Shown piece after piece: positions 24,887 through 33,136 of a stretch of 64,000 bases of DNA. A program made the translations under genes and the position numbers. Position 1 is the stretch's first letter. Every line of letters begins with the position of its first letter. The notes under the pieces are model-generated. The model was not told where the DNA came from. It saw only the letters and a program-made list of their open reading frames with translations, and ran no database searches. The stretch lies in assembly GCA_017644045.1 (NCBI GenBank), contig JAEPMI010000013.1, forward strand, positions 62,001 to 126,000, read 5' to 3'. This DNA is from Deltaproteobacteria bacterium. GTDB lineage: Bacteria; Myxococcota_A; Polyangia; Polyangiales; Houyiibacteriaceae.

Positions 24887-25579
24887 TCAGGGTTCGGAGC
24901 GCATGCGGTAGCCCACGCCCCGCACGGTTTCGACGTAGCCGGACGCGGCGCCCAGCTTCTCCCGCAGCCGTTTCACGTGTGTGTCGACGGTGCGGGTCTC
25001 GATTCCGGGTGAGTAACCCCACACACGCTCGAGGAGCGCATCGCGCGACTGCACGCGGCCTCGGCGCTTGGCCAGGTCGAGCAGTAGCCGGAACTCCAGC
25101 GCCGTGAGGATGATCTCCTCCCCTTCGACCTCCACGCGATGACCGGGAACGTCGATCACGAGCTCACCGACGGTGATGGTCTGAGGAGCGGCCTCCTCGC
25201 CGGGGCTGCTCACGCGGCGAAGGATCGCCTCGATGCGAAGGATCAGCTCGCGCGGACTGAAGGGCTTCACGACGTAGTCGTCGGCGCCGACCTCGAAGCC
25301 GACCACGCGGTCGACCTCTTCGCCCTTGGCGGTGAGCATCACCACCGGGATGGCGGCGGTGGCTTCCTGGCGCCGGAGCCGGCGGCAGACCTCCACGCCC
25401 GTGATGTCCGGGAGCATGACGTCGAGCACGATCAGGTCCGGCCGCTGCCGCTGCACCTCGGCCAATGCCGTGGCTCCGTTGTCGGCGGTGTTGACGGTGT
25501 GACCCGCCTGACGGAGGTTGAAGGCGACGAGCTCGGCGAGGTCGCTTTCGTCTTCGACTACGAGAATGCGGGCGCCCAT
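24887..25579 (-). CDS. phoB: Phosphate regulon response regulator PhoB
   Basis: A 230-residue OmpR-family activator. From the ATG at 25579 the receiver residues fall exactly on E. coli PhoB numbering: Glu9/Asp10, Asp53 (IVLDVMLPD), Thr83 and Lys105 (VVKPFS). The winged-helix domain (about 130-228) has TALEFRLL, the recognition helix ETRTVDTHVKRLREKLG and the wing TVRGVGYRMR. Phosphorylated PhoB binds tandem 11-bp sites as a head-to-tail dimer and contacts sigma-70. Six such sites occur in the next 12 kb. A longer frame to 25642 is rejected because the receiver strand starts at residue 4 of the chosen form. Its own upstream region has three 11-bp repeats, which implies autoregulation. Confidence 0.93.
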   Translation of the reverse strand: MGARILVVEDESDLAELVAFNLRQAGHTVNTADNGATALAEVQRQRPDLIVLDVMLPDITGVEVCRRLRRQEATAAIPVVMLTAKGEEVDRVVGFEVGADDYVVKPFSPRELILRIEAILRRVSSPGEEAAPQTITVGELVIDVPGHRVEVEGEEIILTALEFRLLLDLAKRRGRVQSRDALLERVWGYSPGIETRTVDTHVKRLREKLGAASGYVETVRGVGYRMRSEP

Positions 25580-25605
25580 CAGTGTGCTGACCGTGATGAA
25601 GGACC

Positions 25606-25634
25606 GTGACGACCCGGTGACGTCGTCGTGGCTT
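25606..25634 (-). promoter_or_regulatory. Pho-box-like repeats upstream of phoB
   Basis: Plus-strand GTGAC, GTGAC and GTGGC begin at 25606, 25617 and 25628, strictly 11 bases apart. The minus strand contains GTCAC-CGGGTC-GTCAC. The edge is 26 bases from the phoB start, as expected for an autoregulated phoBR operon. Confidence 0.65.
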
Positions 25635-25669
25635 CGCCGCAAAGGGTTCGATTCACGGCTCCCCCAACC

Positions 25670-26773
25670 CTACACGTTGAAGCGGAAGTGGACCACGTCC
25701 CCGTCCTGGACGACGTACTCCTTGCCTTCCAGGCGCATCTTGCCCGCGGCTTTCACGGCCTGTTCGCTGCCGTGCTCCAGGATGTCCGCCACCCCGAACA
25801 CCTCGGCCCGGATGAAGCCCCGCTCGAAATCGGTGTGGATCTTCCCCGCCGCCTGGGGGGCCTTGGTGCCGTCGGTGATGGTCCAGGCGTGGACCTCCGG
25901 CTCGCCGGCCGTGAAGAAGGTGATCAGGTTCAGCATCCGGTAGCCGGTCTGGATCACGTCGTGGAGGCCCGGCTGCTCGAGGCCCACGGACTCCAGGAAC
26001 TCGGCTCGGTCCTCGGGGGGCAGCTGCATGATCTCCGCCTCGATGGCGGCGCTGATCCACACGACCGGCACGCCGCGCTCCTCGCCGAGGGCGCGGACCT
26101 TGGCGACCAGCGGGTCGGACTCGATGGAGCCGAGCTGGTCTTCCTTCACGTTGCAGACGAAGAAGCTCGGCTTCGCGGTGATCAGGAACATGTCGTGGAG
26201 GACCCGGTTCTCGTCCTCGCCCTCGACCTCGTAGCCCAGGGCGGGCTTGCCGGCGTCGAGCCGCTCCACGAGCCCTTCGCAGACCGCGACCGCCTTCTTC
26301 TCGAGCGCGTTGTTGCCCTTGGCGGCGCGCTGAGCCTTGTCGAGGCGCTTCTGGACCGTCTCGAGGTCCTTGAGGATCAGCTCGGTCTCGATGGTCTCGA
26401 TGTCGGCGAGCGGGTCCACCCGGCCATCGACGTGCACCACGTTCTCGTCCTCGAAGCAGCGGACCACGTGAGCGATCGCGTCCGCGTCGCGGATGTGGCT
26501 GAGGAAGGCGTTGCCCTTGCCCTCACCCTTGCTGGCGCCCTTCACGAGCCCGGCGATGTCCACGAAGTCGACGGTGGCGGCCACGATCTTCTTCGGCGAG
26601 AACTGATCGACCAGCGCGTCGAAGCGCTTGTCCGGCACCGGCACCACCCCGACGTTCGGGTCGATGGTGCAGAACGCATAGTTCGCCGCCTCCGCCTGCT
26701 TGCTGGAGAGCGCGTTGAAGAGGGTGGACTTGCCGACGTTCGGCAGGCCGACGATTCCGACGGACAGACCCAT
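25670..26773 (-). CDS. ychF: Ribosome-binding ATPase YchF (Obg-like, OLA1 family)
   Basis: A conserved cytosolic P-loop NTPase that prefers ATP and associates with ribosomes. It has 367 residues, the usual length. P-loop GLPNVGKST is at residues 8-16 and switch/G3 is [17 protein letters not shown]. The G4 position reads NVKE rather than NKxD, which is the YchF hallmark and explains ATP preference. A coiled-coil insert (about 125-205) and a C-terminal TGS domain (about 280-365, [10 protein letters not shown]...GFIRAEV) complete it. It stands alone, transcribed toward phoB, with 90 bases between, and contains the phoB upstream repeats at its 3' flank. Confidence 0.96.
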   Translation of the reverse strand: MGLSVGIVGLPNVGKSTLFNALSSKQAEAANYAFCTIDPNVGVVPVPDKRFDALVDQFSPKKIVAATVDFVDIAGLVKGASKGEGKGNAFLSHIRDADAIAHVVRCFEDENVVHVDGRVDPLADIETIETELILKDLETVQKRLDKAQRAAKGNNALEKKAVAVCEGLVERLDAGKPALGYEVEGEDENRVLHDMFLITAKPSFFVCNVKEDQLGSIESDPLVAKVRALGEERGVPVVWISAAIEAEIMQLPPEDRAEFLESVGLEQPGLHDVIQTGYRMLNLITFFTAGEPEVHAWTITDGTKAPQAAGKIHTDFERGFIRAEVFGVADILEHGSEQAVKAAGKMRLEGKEYVVQDGDVVHFRFNV

Positions 26774-26817
26774 GAGGCACGTCGGTTAGCCCCGGTCGGG
26801 GCCAGGGGCAACCGGGC

Positions 26818-27264
26818 TCACGGAATCAAGAGCCGCTCGTCGAAGCGGAAGTCGAGCGGGGCGTCCACCTGGATGGTCGCGAAGTCGGGGTGGGCGGGGT
26901 TGAGGACGAAGTTCTTCTCGAGGGGAACGACGACCGATGGGACAGCGAGCACGGCGGTGCGAGCCTCTGCGAGCCACTTTGCTCCGAAGGACTGGCTCGC
27001 GGAGGGTGGGTCGTCACGCCAGGTCTTCGGCAGGCGCGCAGGGGTCTCGAGGAGGCTGGCATCGAACGTGACGCGGATGGCGACGTAATCGGTGGGCGCG
27101 GTCGCGGGCTGAAAGTGGACCAGGCACTCCAGCGCGGCCAAGGAGATCGACTCGGCCAAGTAGACCGCGGCGACCCCACGCGGATTCCACCGGCCACCGA
27201 CGAGACGCGCGCCCTCTCCATCGAGCGCGGCATAGCGGCGTCGACAGAGCCGCCAGGCGATCAC
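26818..27264 (-). CDS. RES-domain toxin (NAD+-consuming)
   Basis: The toxin of a RES/Xre pair, 148 residues. RES proteins degrade cellular NAD+ (as phosphorylase or glycohydrolase) and thereby halt growth. Conserved features are visible: the N-terminal AWRLCRRRY with catalytic Arg and Tyr, the GGRWNPRG turn, the VYLAESISLAALE helix with Ser and Glu, and a C-terminal RFDERLLIP. The GTG at 27264 overlaps the antitoxin stop in a GTGA arrangement, so the two are translationally coupled in the usual order of antitoxin first. The longer frame to 27384 runs inside the antitoxin gene and is rejected. No inactivating lesion is seen. Confidence 0.88.
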   Translation of the reverse strand: MIAWRLCRRRYAALDGEGARLVGGRWNPRGVAAVYLAESISLAALECLVHFQPATAPTDYVAIRVTFDASLLETPARLPKTWRDDPPSASQSFGAKWLAEARTAVLAVPSVVVPLEKNFVLNPAHPDFATIQVDAPLDFRFDERLLIP

Positions 27265-27698
27265 GAGAAGAGACCGTGGTCGATCCGCAGCAAGAGCTCC
27301 ATGACACGCGACTCCCCGACCTCCGTGTCGAGGAGGGACAGAGGCGAGTCGCCGCCGAGCGCACGGTTGGGGGCGACCATCCACTGACTGGCCCGTTTCG
27401 CATCCCCCAGGGTCTCCGATGCGCGCGCGAGCACATGAGCAGCGCGATAGAGGCGGTCCGAGTCACTCTGGGCGAGCACGGTCTTCTTCTGCCGGTGGCG
27501 CTGGACCGTCCGGGGCGCGATGGCCAGATGGCTCAGCATCGTGCCCTCGGGCACCCCGATGGTCTTGGCGAGTCGCTCCGCCGAGGCGGGCTTCAAACCG
27601 CTGCGGATCTTCGCGATCATCTGGTCGGCCGACGTCTTCTTCGGGAGTCCGAGCAGGAGCGCGGTCTGGGCGGTGAGCTCCGGCGACATATGGCGCAT
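27261..27698 (-). CDS. Xre/MbcA/ParS-type antitoxin with DUF2384 domain
   Basis: A 145-residue antitoxin and DNA-binding protein. The N-terminal half has a helix-turn-helix-like segment (about 30-80, with ASAERLAKTIGVPEGTM). The C-terminal half is the DUF2384 toxin-binding domain, with HVLARASETLGD, the APNRALGGDSPLSLLDT signature and a final IDHGLFS that would enter the toxin's active site. Two in-frame ATG codons exist (27698 and 27689), both lying in the left arm of a perfect palindrome, so the protein very probably represses its own promoter. The adjoining RES gene overlaps by four bases. Confidence 0.88.
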   Translation of the reverse strand: MRHMSPELTAQTALLLGLPKKTSADQMIAKIRSGLKPASAERLAKTIGVPEGTMLSHLAIAPRTVQRHRQKKTVLAQSDSDRLYRAAHVLARASETLGDAKRASQWMVAPNRALGGDSPLSLLDTEVGESRVMELLLRIDHGLFS

Positions 27699-27716
27699 GT
27701 TAGAGCGCCATATGTC
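27685..27716. promoter_or_regulatory. Palindromic operator of the RES/Xre operon
   Basis: A perfect 12-bp inverted repeat, gacatatggcgc and gcgccatatgtc, is separated by 8 bases. Its left arm covers the antitoxin start codons. The two half-sites are centred 20 bp apart, two helical turns, which suits cooperative binding by antitoxin dimers. Confidence 0.8.
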
Positions 27717-27727
27717 TGGCCGCAAGA

Positions 27728-28891
27728 TCAGAGCGCCTTGAGCTGGGCCTTGAGCTGCTTGGCGGCGAGGGCGTAGCCGCCGTCGGCGCCGTCGACGAAG
27801 TGCACGTGGTTGCCCTGGTGCTCGGTGATCACGCAGGTCATCAGCGCGGAGGGCGCCTCGTGAATGCCCCAGACCAGCGTGCCCGCGGCGTGCGCCTTCT
27901 CGAGGAAGGCGACGATGGCTTCCCGCTGGGCCTTGGTGACGTCCACGACCATGCGGAGGGTGTCGTCGAACTTCCGGAAGTCGGTGTTGGCCACGACCTG
28001 CTCCCGGTAGACGAGTCCGGGGAACCCGAAAGCGTTCCAGCCCCGCGCGAGCAGCGTGCGCCCGACCCGGTTCTGGATGCTCGCGCGCGTCTTCTTCAGC
28101 CAGTTCGCCAAGCCGCTGATCCGTCCGCTGAGCAGCCGGGCCTCGGCTTCGAAGAGCTTCGCCTGGGTGGCGAGCTTCAGGGTCTGCACGGCGACCGGAT
28201 GACCGTCGCCCTCCAGGATCGCCTCGATGGTCGCGATCGCCTCCTTGTAGATCGTGGAGGCCGCGGAGCGGTCGGCCGTCCGCGCCTGGATCAGGAGCGC
28301 GATGATCGCCTCGCGCTTGGCCGGGATCGGCTCCCAGCGGCACTCGAAGCCGGTGAAGTCCACCGCCGCGTCGCCTTCGGTGACCGCGTAGGCCTCCCCG
28401 CGCTCCGGGTCCTTCACCCAGCGCTCGCCCTCCGTGAGCCCGCTGCCGGCGAACATCGCGAAGACCGCGTTCTCGCTCTGCTGGTAGCGCGCGACGAGCA
28501 CCGGGTGGCCGGCCTCGCGCAGCTCCGAGATGGGCACGATGCCCGCGCGCATGCCGAGCTCGAAGGCGTTCTCCGCGCGTTCCTGCAAGCCGCGGAGGGC
28601 AGGGCGGAGCTGGTCGAGACGGGACGCGGGGCAGAGCAGGGTCGCGCCGTCGCCCCCGAAGACGAAAGGCAGGGACACGTCCGGGATCGCGTTGCGGACC
28701 GCGACGATCGAAGCGACGCCCAGCGCGTTCACGTCCTTGTAGCGGCCGGCCTCGATGGCCTTGGTCGAGCCCTGGACGTCGGTGATCACGAGGCACCACG
28801 AGTCGGGTGCCTGCCGATACATGGAGGGATCCGGCACGTCCGAGAAGGTCGTGAGCGCCGGCAGGTCCGAAAAGAAGGTCTCGTCCCCCAT
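27728..28891 (-). CDS. DUF3095 family protein (nucleotide-cyclase-like)
   Basis: A 387-residue cytosolic protein resembling the DUF3095 family. The stretch VITDVQGSTKAIEAGRYKDVN is reminiscent of the metal-binding strand of class III nucleotide cyclases (D-x-x-G-S-T), and PFVFGGDGATLL resembles their GDG turn, so a cyclase-like fold is likely. The nucleotide specificity and even activity are not established for the family. The ATG at 28891 precedes the conserved FFSDLP segment; the longer frame has an unrelated leader. It ends 30 bases before the antitoxin promoter region on the same strand. I see no partner that reveals the pathway. Confidence 0.75.
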   Translation of the reverse strand: MGDETFFSDLPALTTFSDVPDPSMYRQAPDSWCLVITDVQGSTKAIEAGRYKDVNALGVASIVAVRNAIPDVSLPFVFGGDGATLLCPASRLDQLRPALRGLQERAENAFELGMRAGIVPISELREAGHPVLVARYQQSENAVFAMFAGSGLTEGERWVKDPERGEAYAVTEGDAAVDFTGFECRWEPIPAKREAIIALLIQARTADRSAASTIYKEAIATIEAILEGDGHPVAVQTLKLATQAKLFEAEARLLSGRISGLANWLKKTRASIQNRVGRTLLARGWNAFGFPGLVYREQVVANTDFRKFDDTLRMVVDVTKAQREAIVAFLEKAHAAGTLVWGIHEAPSALMTCVITEHQGNHVHFVDGADGGYALAAKQLKAQLKAL

Positions 28892-28955
28892 CGGCCGGGA
28901 GCTTACCCGATCCGTCGTCCATGGGGCTCGACTGTCGGTGGTCGCTAGCCGCGTG

Positions 28956-29231
28956 TCAGTCGTCGACCTCGACCCGCAGGACACGTCCGTCTCGCGCATC
29001 GATGACGACTTCGTGCTCCACACCGTCAGCGGTCACGAGCTCGACTTCGAAGACGTACCGTCCGTCTTCGTAGTCGCGTTCGATGCTCTCGGTCGTCGAG
29101 TTCGGGACTTCTTGCCGTGCGATGCGCTCCGCCCGTGCGGCATCGATCCGGGCTTGGGCAGAGGCACCGTTGATGGATGCCGCCAGAATCAGTGCGAATA
29201 CGAGACATACGGAGAGGGCGTTGAAGGTCAT
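28956..29231 (-). CDS. Small secreted PepSY-domain protein
   Basis: A 91-residue exported protein. The signal peptide ends ASAQ (about residue 26). The rest is one PepSY unit (about 28-91): the helix ARIDAARAERIARQEV and then strands RYVFEVELVTADGVEHEVVIDARDG. PepSY domains are small periplasmic or surface modules that in known cases inhibit peptidases or sense metals. An AGGAG site stands eight bases before the ATG. The gene is divergent from a two-component system, an arrangement repeatedly seen for PepSY proteins and OmpR-type systems; control by that system is plausible but unproven. Confidence 0.8.
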   Translation of the reverse strand: MTFNALSVCLVFALILAASINGASAQARIDAARAERIARQEVPNSTTESIERDYEDGRYVFEVELVTADGVEHEVVIDARDGRVLRVEVDD

Positions 29232-29345
29232 TGAGAACTCCTGTTCGAGGTGAGCTCCCAACCTGGCTCGCGTACCTGAACGGCTTCCAAACGAGCCTGG
29301 CGGGTGCGCGGCTCCATCCGGAGATTCCAAGGCTAAGATAGGCTG

Positions 29346-30005
29346 GTGCACGTTCTCGTCGTCGACGACCAGCAGGAAGTCCGGGACCTGCTTCGGCAGG
29401 CGCTGGAGCGGACTCGTCACCGCGTGACGTTGGCCGCGACTCTCGAGGAGGCTGGACGGTGCGTCGACGCCGACCCGCCAGACGTCATCGTGCTCGACTT
29501 GGCCCTCCCGGATGGGACCGGGCTCGAGCTCTGTCGGCAGCTCCGCGAGAGGAAGGACTGGACCCCGATCCTCATGCTGACGGCCCACGGAGAAGTCCGA
29601 CGCCGAGTGGAGGGGCTCGACGCTGGAGCGGACGATTTCCTCTCCAAACCCTTTGCGGTCGCAGAGCTCCGCGCTCGAGTCCGAGCGCTCCATCGCCGAG
29701 GCCCCATCCCTCGGCGTGACACGATTCAAATCGGCTCTGTCCTCCTGGATCTGGGCGGTTGCATCGCGTTGCGCGATGGTAAGGAGGCTGCGGTGACGGG
29801 ACGGGAGTGGTCGATCTTGGAGTTTCTCGCAGCTCGTCGCGGCCGGGTCGTGAGTAGGGGCGCCATCCTGGATGCCGTTTGGGGAGAGGCGACCGACCAA
29901 TCCAATGCGTCACTCGAGGTGCTGGTGGGACGAATCCGGCGCAAGCTCGGTGCTCACGTGATTCGGACGGTTCGGGGGGAGGGGTATGCCCTCGGAAGTC
30001 AGTGA
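29346..30005 (+). CDS. OmpR-family response regulator
   Basis: A 219-residue transcription factor. The receiver is complete: Asp7/Asp8, phospho-acceptor Asp51 (VIVLDLALPD), Thr in LTAHG and Lys in SKPF. The winged helix (about 125-217) has TGREWSILEFLAARRG and SLEVLVGRIRRKLG. It starts with GTG at 29346. No ribosome-binding site is evident, and a TAAGAT hexamer ends six bases before the GTG, which would place transcription start on the start codon; the -35 region is poor, so leaderless expression is only a possibility. The sensor gene overlaps its 3' end by 20 bases. The system resembles the QseBC/PmrAB group linked to PepSY proteins. Confidence 0.88.
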   Translation: MHVLVVDDQQEVRDLLRQALERTRHRVTLAATLEEAGRCVDADPPDVIVLDLALPDGTGLELCRQLRERKDWTPILMLTAHGEVRRRVEGLDAGADDFLSKPFAVAELRARVRALHRRGPIPRRDTIQIGSVLLDLGGCIALRDGKEAAVTGREWSILEFLAARRGRVVSRGAILDAVWGEATDQSNASLEVLVGRIRRKLGAHVIRTVRGEGYALGSQ

Positions 30006-31437
30006 GCCCACCCCGAGTCGGAGTTTGGCCCGTCGAATAGGGGTCCTTGCAGTCACGGCTGCCGCGATGGGAGCTGCTGTTTCGTCCGTGGTCACCTCCA
30101 TCCTGGCGACCCAGCTCCTCCAGCGACAGGAGGACGCCTTGATTCTACGCGCCGGCGAGCGGCTGGCAGCCGAGACCGCGGAAGAACGTGAGGAGACCGT
30201 CGAGGAGCTGGGGGGCGGACTCGACGACGAGCAAGCGTTGCAGCTGAGTCGACGACCCGGGGCCACTCGCGGCAGTGATGAGGTTCTCGATCTGGCGCTC
30301 TACGATGAGCTCGAAGATGTGGAGCTCCCTCGTCCTCGAGCCCGGATCGACCACGCGGGGCGGATGCTCGCGGGGGATGCCGCGGTGGTGCGCCTCCCGG
30401 TCGGGGAGTGCGTGGGTTACCGGGTGAGAGAGGGGCCTGCTCGAGCGTGCGCGGTCGATTTCGAGGACGGCACGCTCGTCCTCTCCGTGAGCACTTCGCT
30501 CACGGAGGCGAGGCCTTCCATTCTCGGGTGGTCAGCGGTGGTCGGACTGTTCGTCTCTGCGCTCTTCGGGGGGGTGGCGAGTCGAGTGCTCACGGCTTGG
30601 GGTCTTCGACCTCTCTCCTCCCTTCGCGAGCGAATGAGGAAGATCTCCGCTGACACCCCTTCGCCCGAGCTCCTGGAGCCACCTTTGGAGCACGCCGAGA
30701 TCGAGTACGTGCGGCAAGGATTGGCCGACCTCGTCGATCGACTTGGTCGGGCCCTCGACGACTCGCGTCGATTCTCGTCCCGGGTCGCCCACGAGCTCCG
30801 CACCCCGCTGACCACCATCCGCGGTGAGCTCGAGTTGCTCTTGGAGCGTGCCTCTCCTGCCGACCATGCGGGCTTGGAGAGGGTTCGCGCGCAGGTGAGC
30901 GCTCTTGGCACGTTGGTGGAGAGGTTGCTCATCCTGGCCGATCGGACCCGCCTGGACGTTGGGGAGACGGTGGACTTGGCCGACGTGGTCGAGGAGGTCG
31001 TGGGTCGGCTCTCCGTCATCCATCGCGCTAGGGTGCGATTGGAGCTGGCCGAGGACGTCCTCGTGCGAGGAGACGGTACGCTGTTGCAGGTGCTCCTCTC
31101 GAACGCATTGGAGAATGCCCTGAAGTTCTCTGATTCGGAGGTCTGGGTCCGGGTCGGGCACCACGACGGGGCTCTCCTCGCCGTGGAGGACTCGGGGCCA
31201 GGAATCGGCGAGCACGAGCTCGCCACCGTTCGCCGTCATCTCGGCCGCGGACGCCATGCTCTTCGCGAGAAGTTGCCAGGCCATGGGGTCGGCCTCGCCC
31301 TCATCGAGCACATCGCCGACATCCACGGCGGTCGCATGACCATCGAGACCCTGAATCCGTATGGCACGCGAGTCACGGTGCGTTTGCCACGGTGGCGTCC
31401 GACCAGCCGTTCGCTACCGACTGGTTCGGACGCTTAG
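29986..31437 (+). CDS. Sensor histidine kinase of the PepSY-linked system
   Basis: A 483-residue membrane sensor. Two membrane helices (about 18-42 and 180-205) flank a periplasmic region of about 135 residues with an acidic first half. HAMP (about 205-255) is followed by HisKA with His269 in RVAHELRTPL, and an HATPase domain with SNALENALKFSD, VEDSGPGIGE and GHGVGLALIEHI. The start ATG lies 20 bases inside the regulator gene, preceded by a GGGGAGGGG-like site, so expression is coupled. The last 15 residues are a hydrophilic tail. The signal is unknown; acidic sensor regions and the adjacent PepSY gene suggest cations or envelope stress, an inference only. Confidence 0.87.
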   Translation: MPSEVSEPTPSRSLARRIGVLAVTAAAMGAAVSSVVTSILATQLLQRQEDALILRAGERLAAETAEEREETVEELGGGLDDEQALQLSRRPGATRGSDEVLDLALYDELEDVELPRPRARIDHAGRMLAGDAAVVRLPVGECVGYRVREGPARACAVDFEDGTLVLSVSTSLTEARPSILGWSAVVGLFVSALFGGVASRVLTAWGLRPLSSLRERMRKISADTPSPELLEPPLEHAEIEYVRQGLADLVDRLGRALDDSRRFSSRVAHELRTPLTTIRGELELLLERASPADHAGLERVRAQVSALGTLVERLLILADRTRLDVGETVDLADVVEEVVGRLSVIHRARVRLELAEDVLVRGDGTLLQVLLSNALENALKFSDSEVWVRVGHHDGALLAVEDSGPGIGEHELATVRRHLGRGRHALREKLPGHGVGLALIEHIADIHGGRMTIETLNPYGTRVTVRLPRWRPTSRSLPTGSDA

Positions 31438-31449
31438 AGCCGGGCGCAG

Positions 31450-32112
31450 TCACGCGGCAGCGGCGACCGCCTTCAGATCCGACAGGATCACGGCGCCGCC
31501 CGCGTAGCGACCCGACTCGACCTCGTCGGCCATGAAGACCGCGAGGTCGGCGCGGGACACCTTCATGGTCGTGCCCTTCAGGTCGTCGAGGCCGTGGGCG
31601 AAGCGACGCTCGGCCGGCCCGTCGGTCAGGTTGGGCGGACGGACGAAGGTCACCTCGAGCTCGGCCTCGCCCAGGATCGTCTCCTGTCGTTCGTGGTCGG
31701 CGACGACTCGTCGCAGGTAGAGCGGAAAGATGATGGTGCGGTAGAGCAGCGGGAGCATCGGCTTGCTCTCGTGGGCGCCGAGCACCGAGAGGCAGACCAC
31801 GCGGGAGCCCGCGGGGAGCACGACGCGCAGGGCGGCGGCGTTCTCGCTGCGGATGCGGCTCTTCGAGAACGCGGGCGCGCCGAGCGCGATGACGGTCGCG
31901 TCGACCCCCTGGACGAGCTGGTGGAGCGCGCTCCGATCGGTGGCATCGCCGCGGACGATGGTCAGGCCGGGGCGCGGCTCGAGGGTGGACCCTTCGCGGA
32001 CGAGGGCACGGACGCGATGGCCGCGGGAGAGGGCCTCGTCGAGGAAGGCTTGGCCGGTACCGCCGGTGGCACCGAGGAGAGCGAGGGTCTGGGTCTGCTT
32101 CTGCTGGGTCAT
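31450..32112 (-). CDS. NAD(P)-binding NmrA-like/atypical SDR protein
   Basis: A 220-residue Rossmann-fold protein. The N-terminal GATGGTGQAF is the dinucleotide-binding loop, followed by ALVREG after beta-2 (the Arg suggests NADPH preference) and a mid-protein VCLSVLGAHES strand. It lacks the YxxxK catalytic pair of classical SDRs, as in NmrA-type or flavin-reductase-like members, so it may be a redox sensor or reductase with an unknown substrate. The ATG at 32112 has a very strong ribosome site (AAAGGAGGT, 32117-32125). It is divergent from a LysR regulator 73 bases away, the classical arrangement of a regulator and its target. Confidence 0.8.
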   Translation of the reverse strand: MTQQKQTQTLALLGATGGTGQAFLDEALSRGHRVRALVREGSTLEPRPGLTIVRGDATDRSALHQLVQGVDATVIALGAPAFSKSRIRSENAAALRVVLPAGSRVVCLSVLGAHESKPMLPLLYRTIIFPLYLRRVVADHERQETILGEAELEVTFVRPPNLTDGPAERRFAHGLDDLKGTTMKVSRADLAVFMADEVESGRYAGGAVILSDLKAVAAAA

Positions 32113-32168
32113 GACGACCTCCTTTCGATGACCCGAGAGTGGCGACGCCTGGACCATGAGACCAACGA

Positions 32169-32200
32169 ATGAGACTCATAGGGCCATGAGCACATCTCAT
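32169..32200. promoter_or_regulatory. Candidate LysR operator: two ATGAG/CTCAT palindromes
   Basis: ATGAG-A-CTCAT at 32169-32179 and ATGAG-N5-CTCAT at 32186-32200 share the same half-site, 16-17 bases apart. A further ATGAG begins at 32156. They lie in the divergent gap between the LysR gene and its presumed target; the second overlaps the likely LysR start codon. Confidence 0.5.
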
Positions 32201-33118
32201 GAAGTGGCCGGGCTCCATGGCGTCGATCTCAACCTACTGCTCGCCTTCGATGCGCTCGCCGAAGCCAGGAACGTCACGCGCGCGGCGGAGCGAGCCGGGG
32301 TCACCCAGTCGGCGATGAGCCACACGCTGGCCAAGCTCCGGCGGACCTTCGACGATCCGCTGCTGGTCCGGGGGGCGCGCGGTATGGATCTCACGCCCCG
32401 CGCCGAGGCGATGCGGGTGCCGGTGCGCGCCGCGCTCGTGGCCCTCCGTCGCGCGCTGGATGGGCCGAGCTTCGAGCCCGAGAAGAGCGAGCGGACCTTC
32501 CGCATCTCCGGGCCGGGGCTCTTCGTCGCGCTCTTCGGCTCGGAGCTGCGCCTGCGCACGAGCGCGGAGGCGCCACGCGTGGCCTTCGTCTTCTCTCCGC
32601 CCTCCGACGCCGACGCGGCCGCGCTCGAGACCGGTGATCTCGACCTGCGCGTGGTCGCGGACGTGCCGGACGTGGACGTCGGGGTCTCCCCGGCGAGTCA
32701 CCTCCGCCGGCGTGGGCTCCTGCGCGAGGGGTTTCGGACCTTCGTCGGCCGGGCGGGGCCGCTCGGTGAGAGGCGCCGGCTCTCGCGGAAGGCCTTCCTG
32801 GAGGCGTCGCACGTCCTGGTCTCGCCACGCGGTGGCGGTCCCGGGCTCGTGGACCGGCAGCTCGGTGACGACCGCCGCCGCGTGGCGATGCGCGTCTCGG
32901 GCTTCGCCGAGGCCCTCGAGGTGGTCGCGCGGACCGACCTGGTGCTCACCGGACCGGCGTCGCTGCGCATCCTGGCCGAGGCGCGTGGCGACGTCCGCCA
33001 CTTCGCGCCCCCCGTCGAGGTCCCGACGCACGCGATCGGCATGGTGTGGCACCCGAGGGACGAGGCCGACCCCGGCCACCGCTGGCTCCGGGAGCGGCTG
33101 GTCGAGTGCATCGGTTGA
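32186..33118 (+). CDS. LysR-family transcriptional regulator
   Basis: A 310-residue regulator. The N-terminal helix-turn-helix (about 15-72) has the typical sequence NLLLAFDALAEARNVTRAAERAGVTQSAMSHTLAKLRR. The effector-binding domain follows, with a central HVLVSPRGGGPG segment, closest in style to the LeuO/NodD-like subgroup. The ATG at 32186 is preferred over 32156, which would add a ten-residue leader; both precede the DNA-binding domain. The divergent neighbour (NmrA-like protein) is the likely target, and the shared ATGAG/CTCAT palindromes could be the binding sites. The inducer is unknown. Confidence 0.85.
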   Translation: MSTSHEVAGLHGVDLNLLLAFDALAEARNVTRAAERAGVTQSAMSHTLAKLRRTFDDPLLVRGARGMDLTPRAEAMRVPVRAALVALRRALDGPSFEPEKSERTFRISGPGLFVALFGSELRLRTSAEAPRVAFVFSPPSDADAAALETGDLDLRVVADVPDVDVGVSPASHLRRRGLLREGFRTFVGRAGPLGERRRLSRKAFLEASHVLVSPRGGGPGLVDRQLGDDRRRVAMRVSGFAEALEVVARTDLVLTGPASLRILAEARGDVRHFAPPVEVPTHAIGMVWHPRDEADPGHRWLRERLVECIG

Positions 33119-33136
33119 ACGGGCGACCCGCTCGGC

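Noticed and set aside
26818-27384. The longer 188-residue form of the RES protein
   Set aside because: The added 40 residues lie inside the antitoxin gene, and the GTGA overlap start places the conserved AWR motif at the N-terminus.
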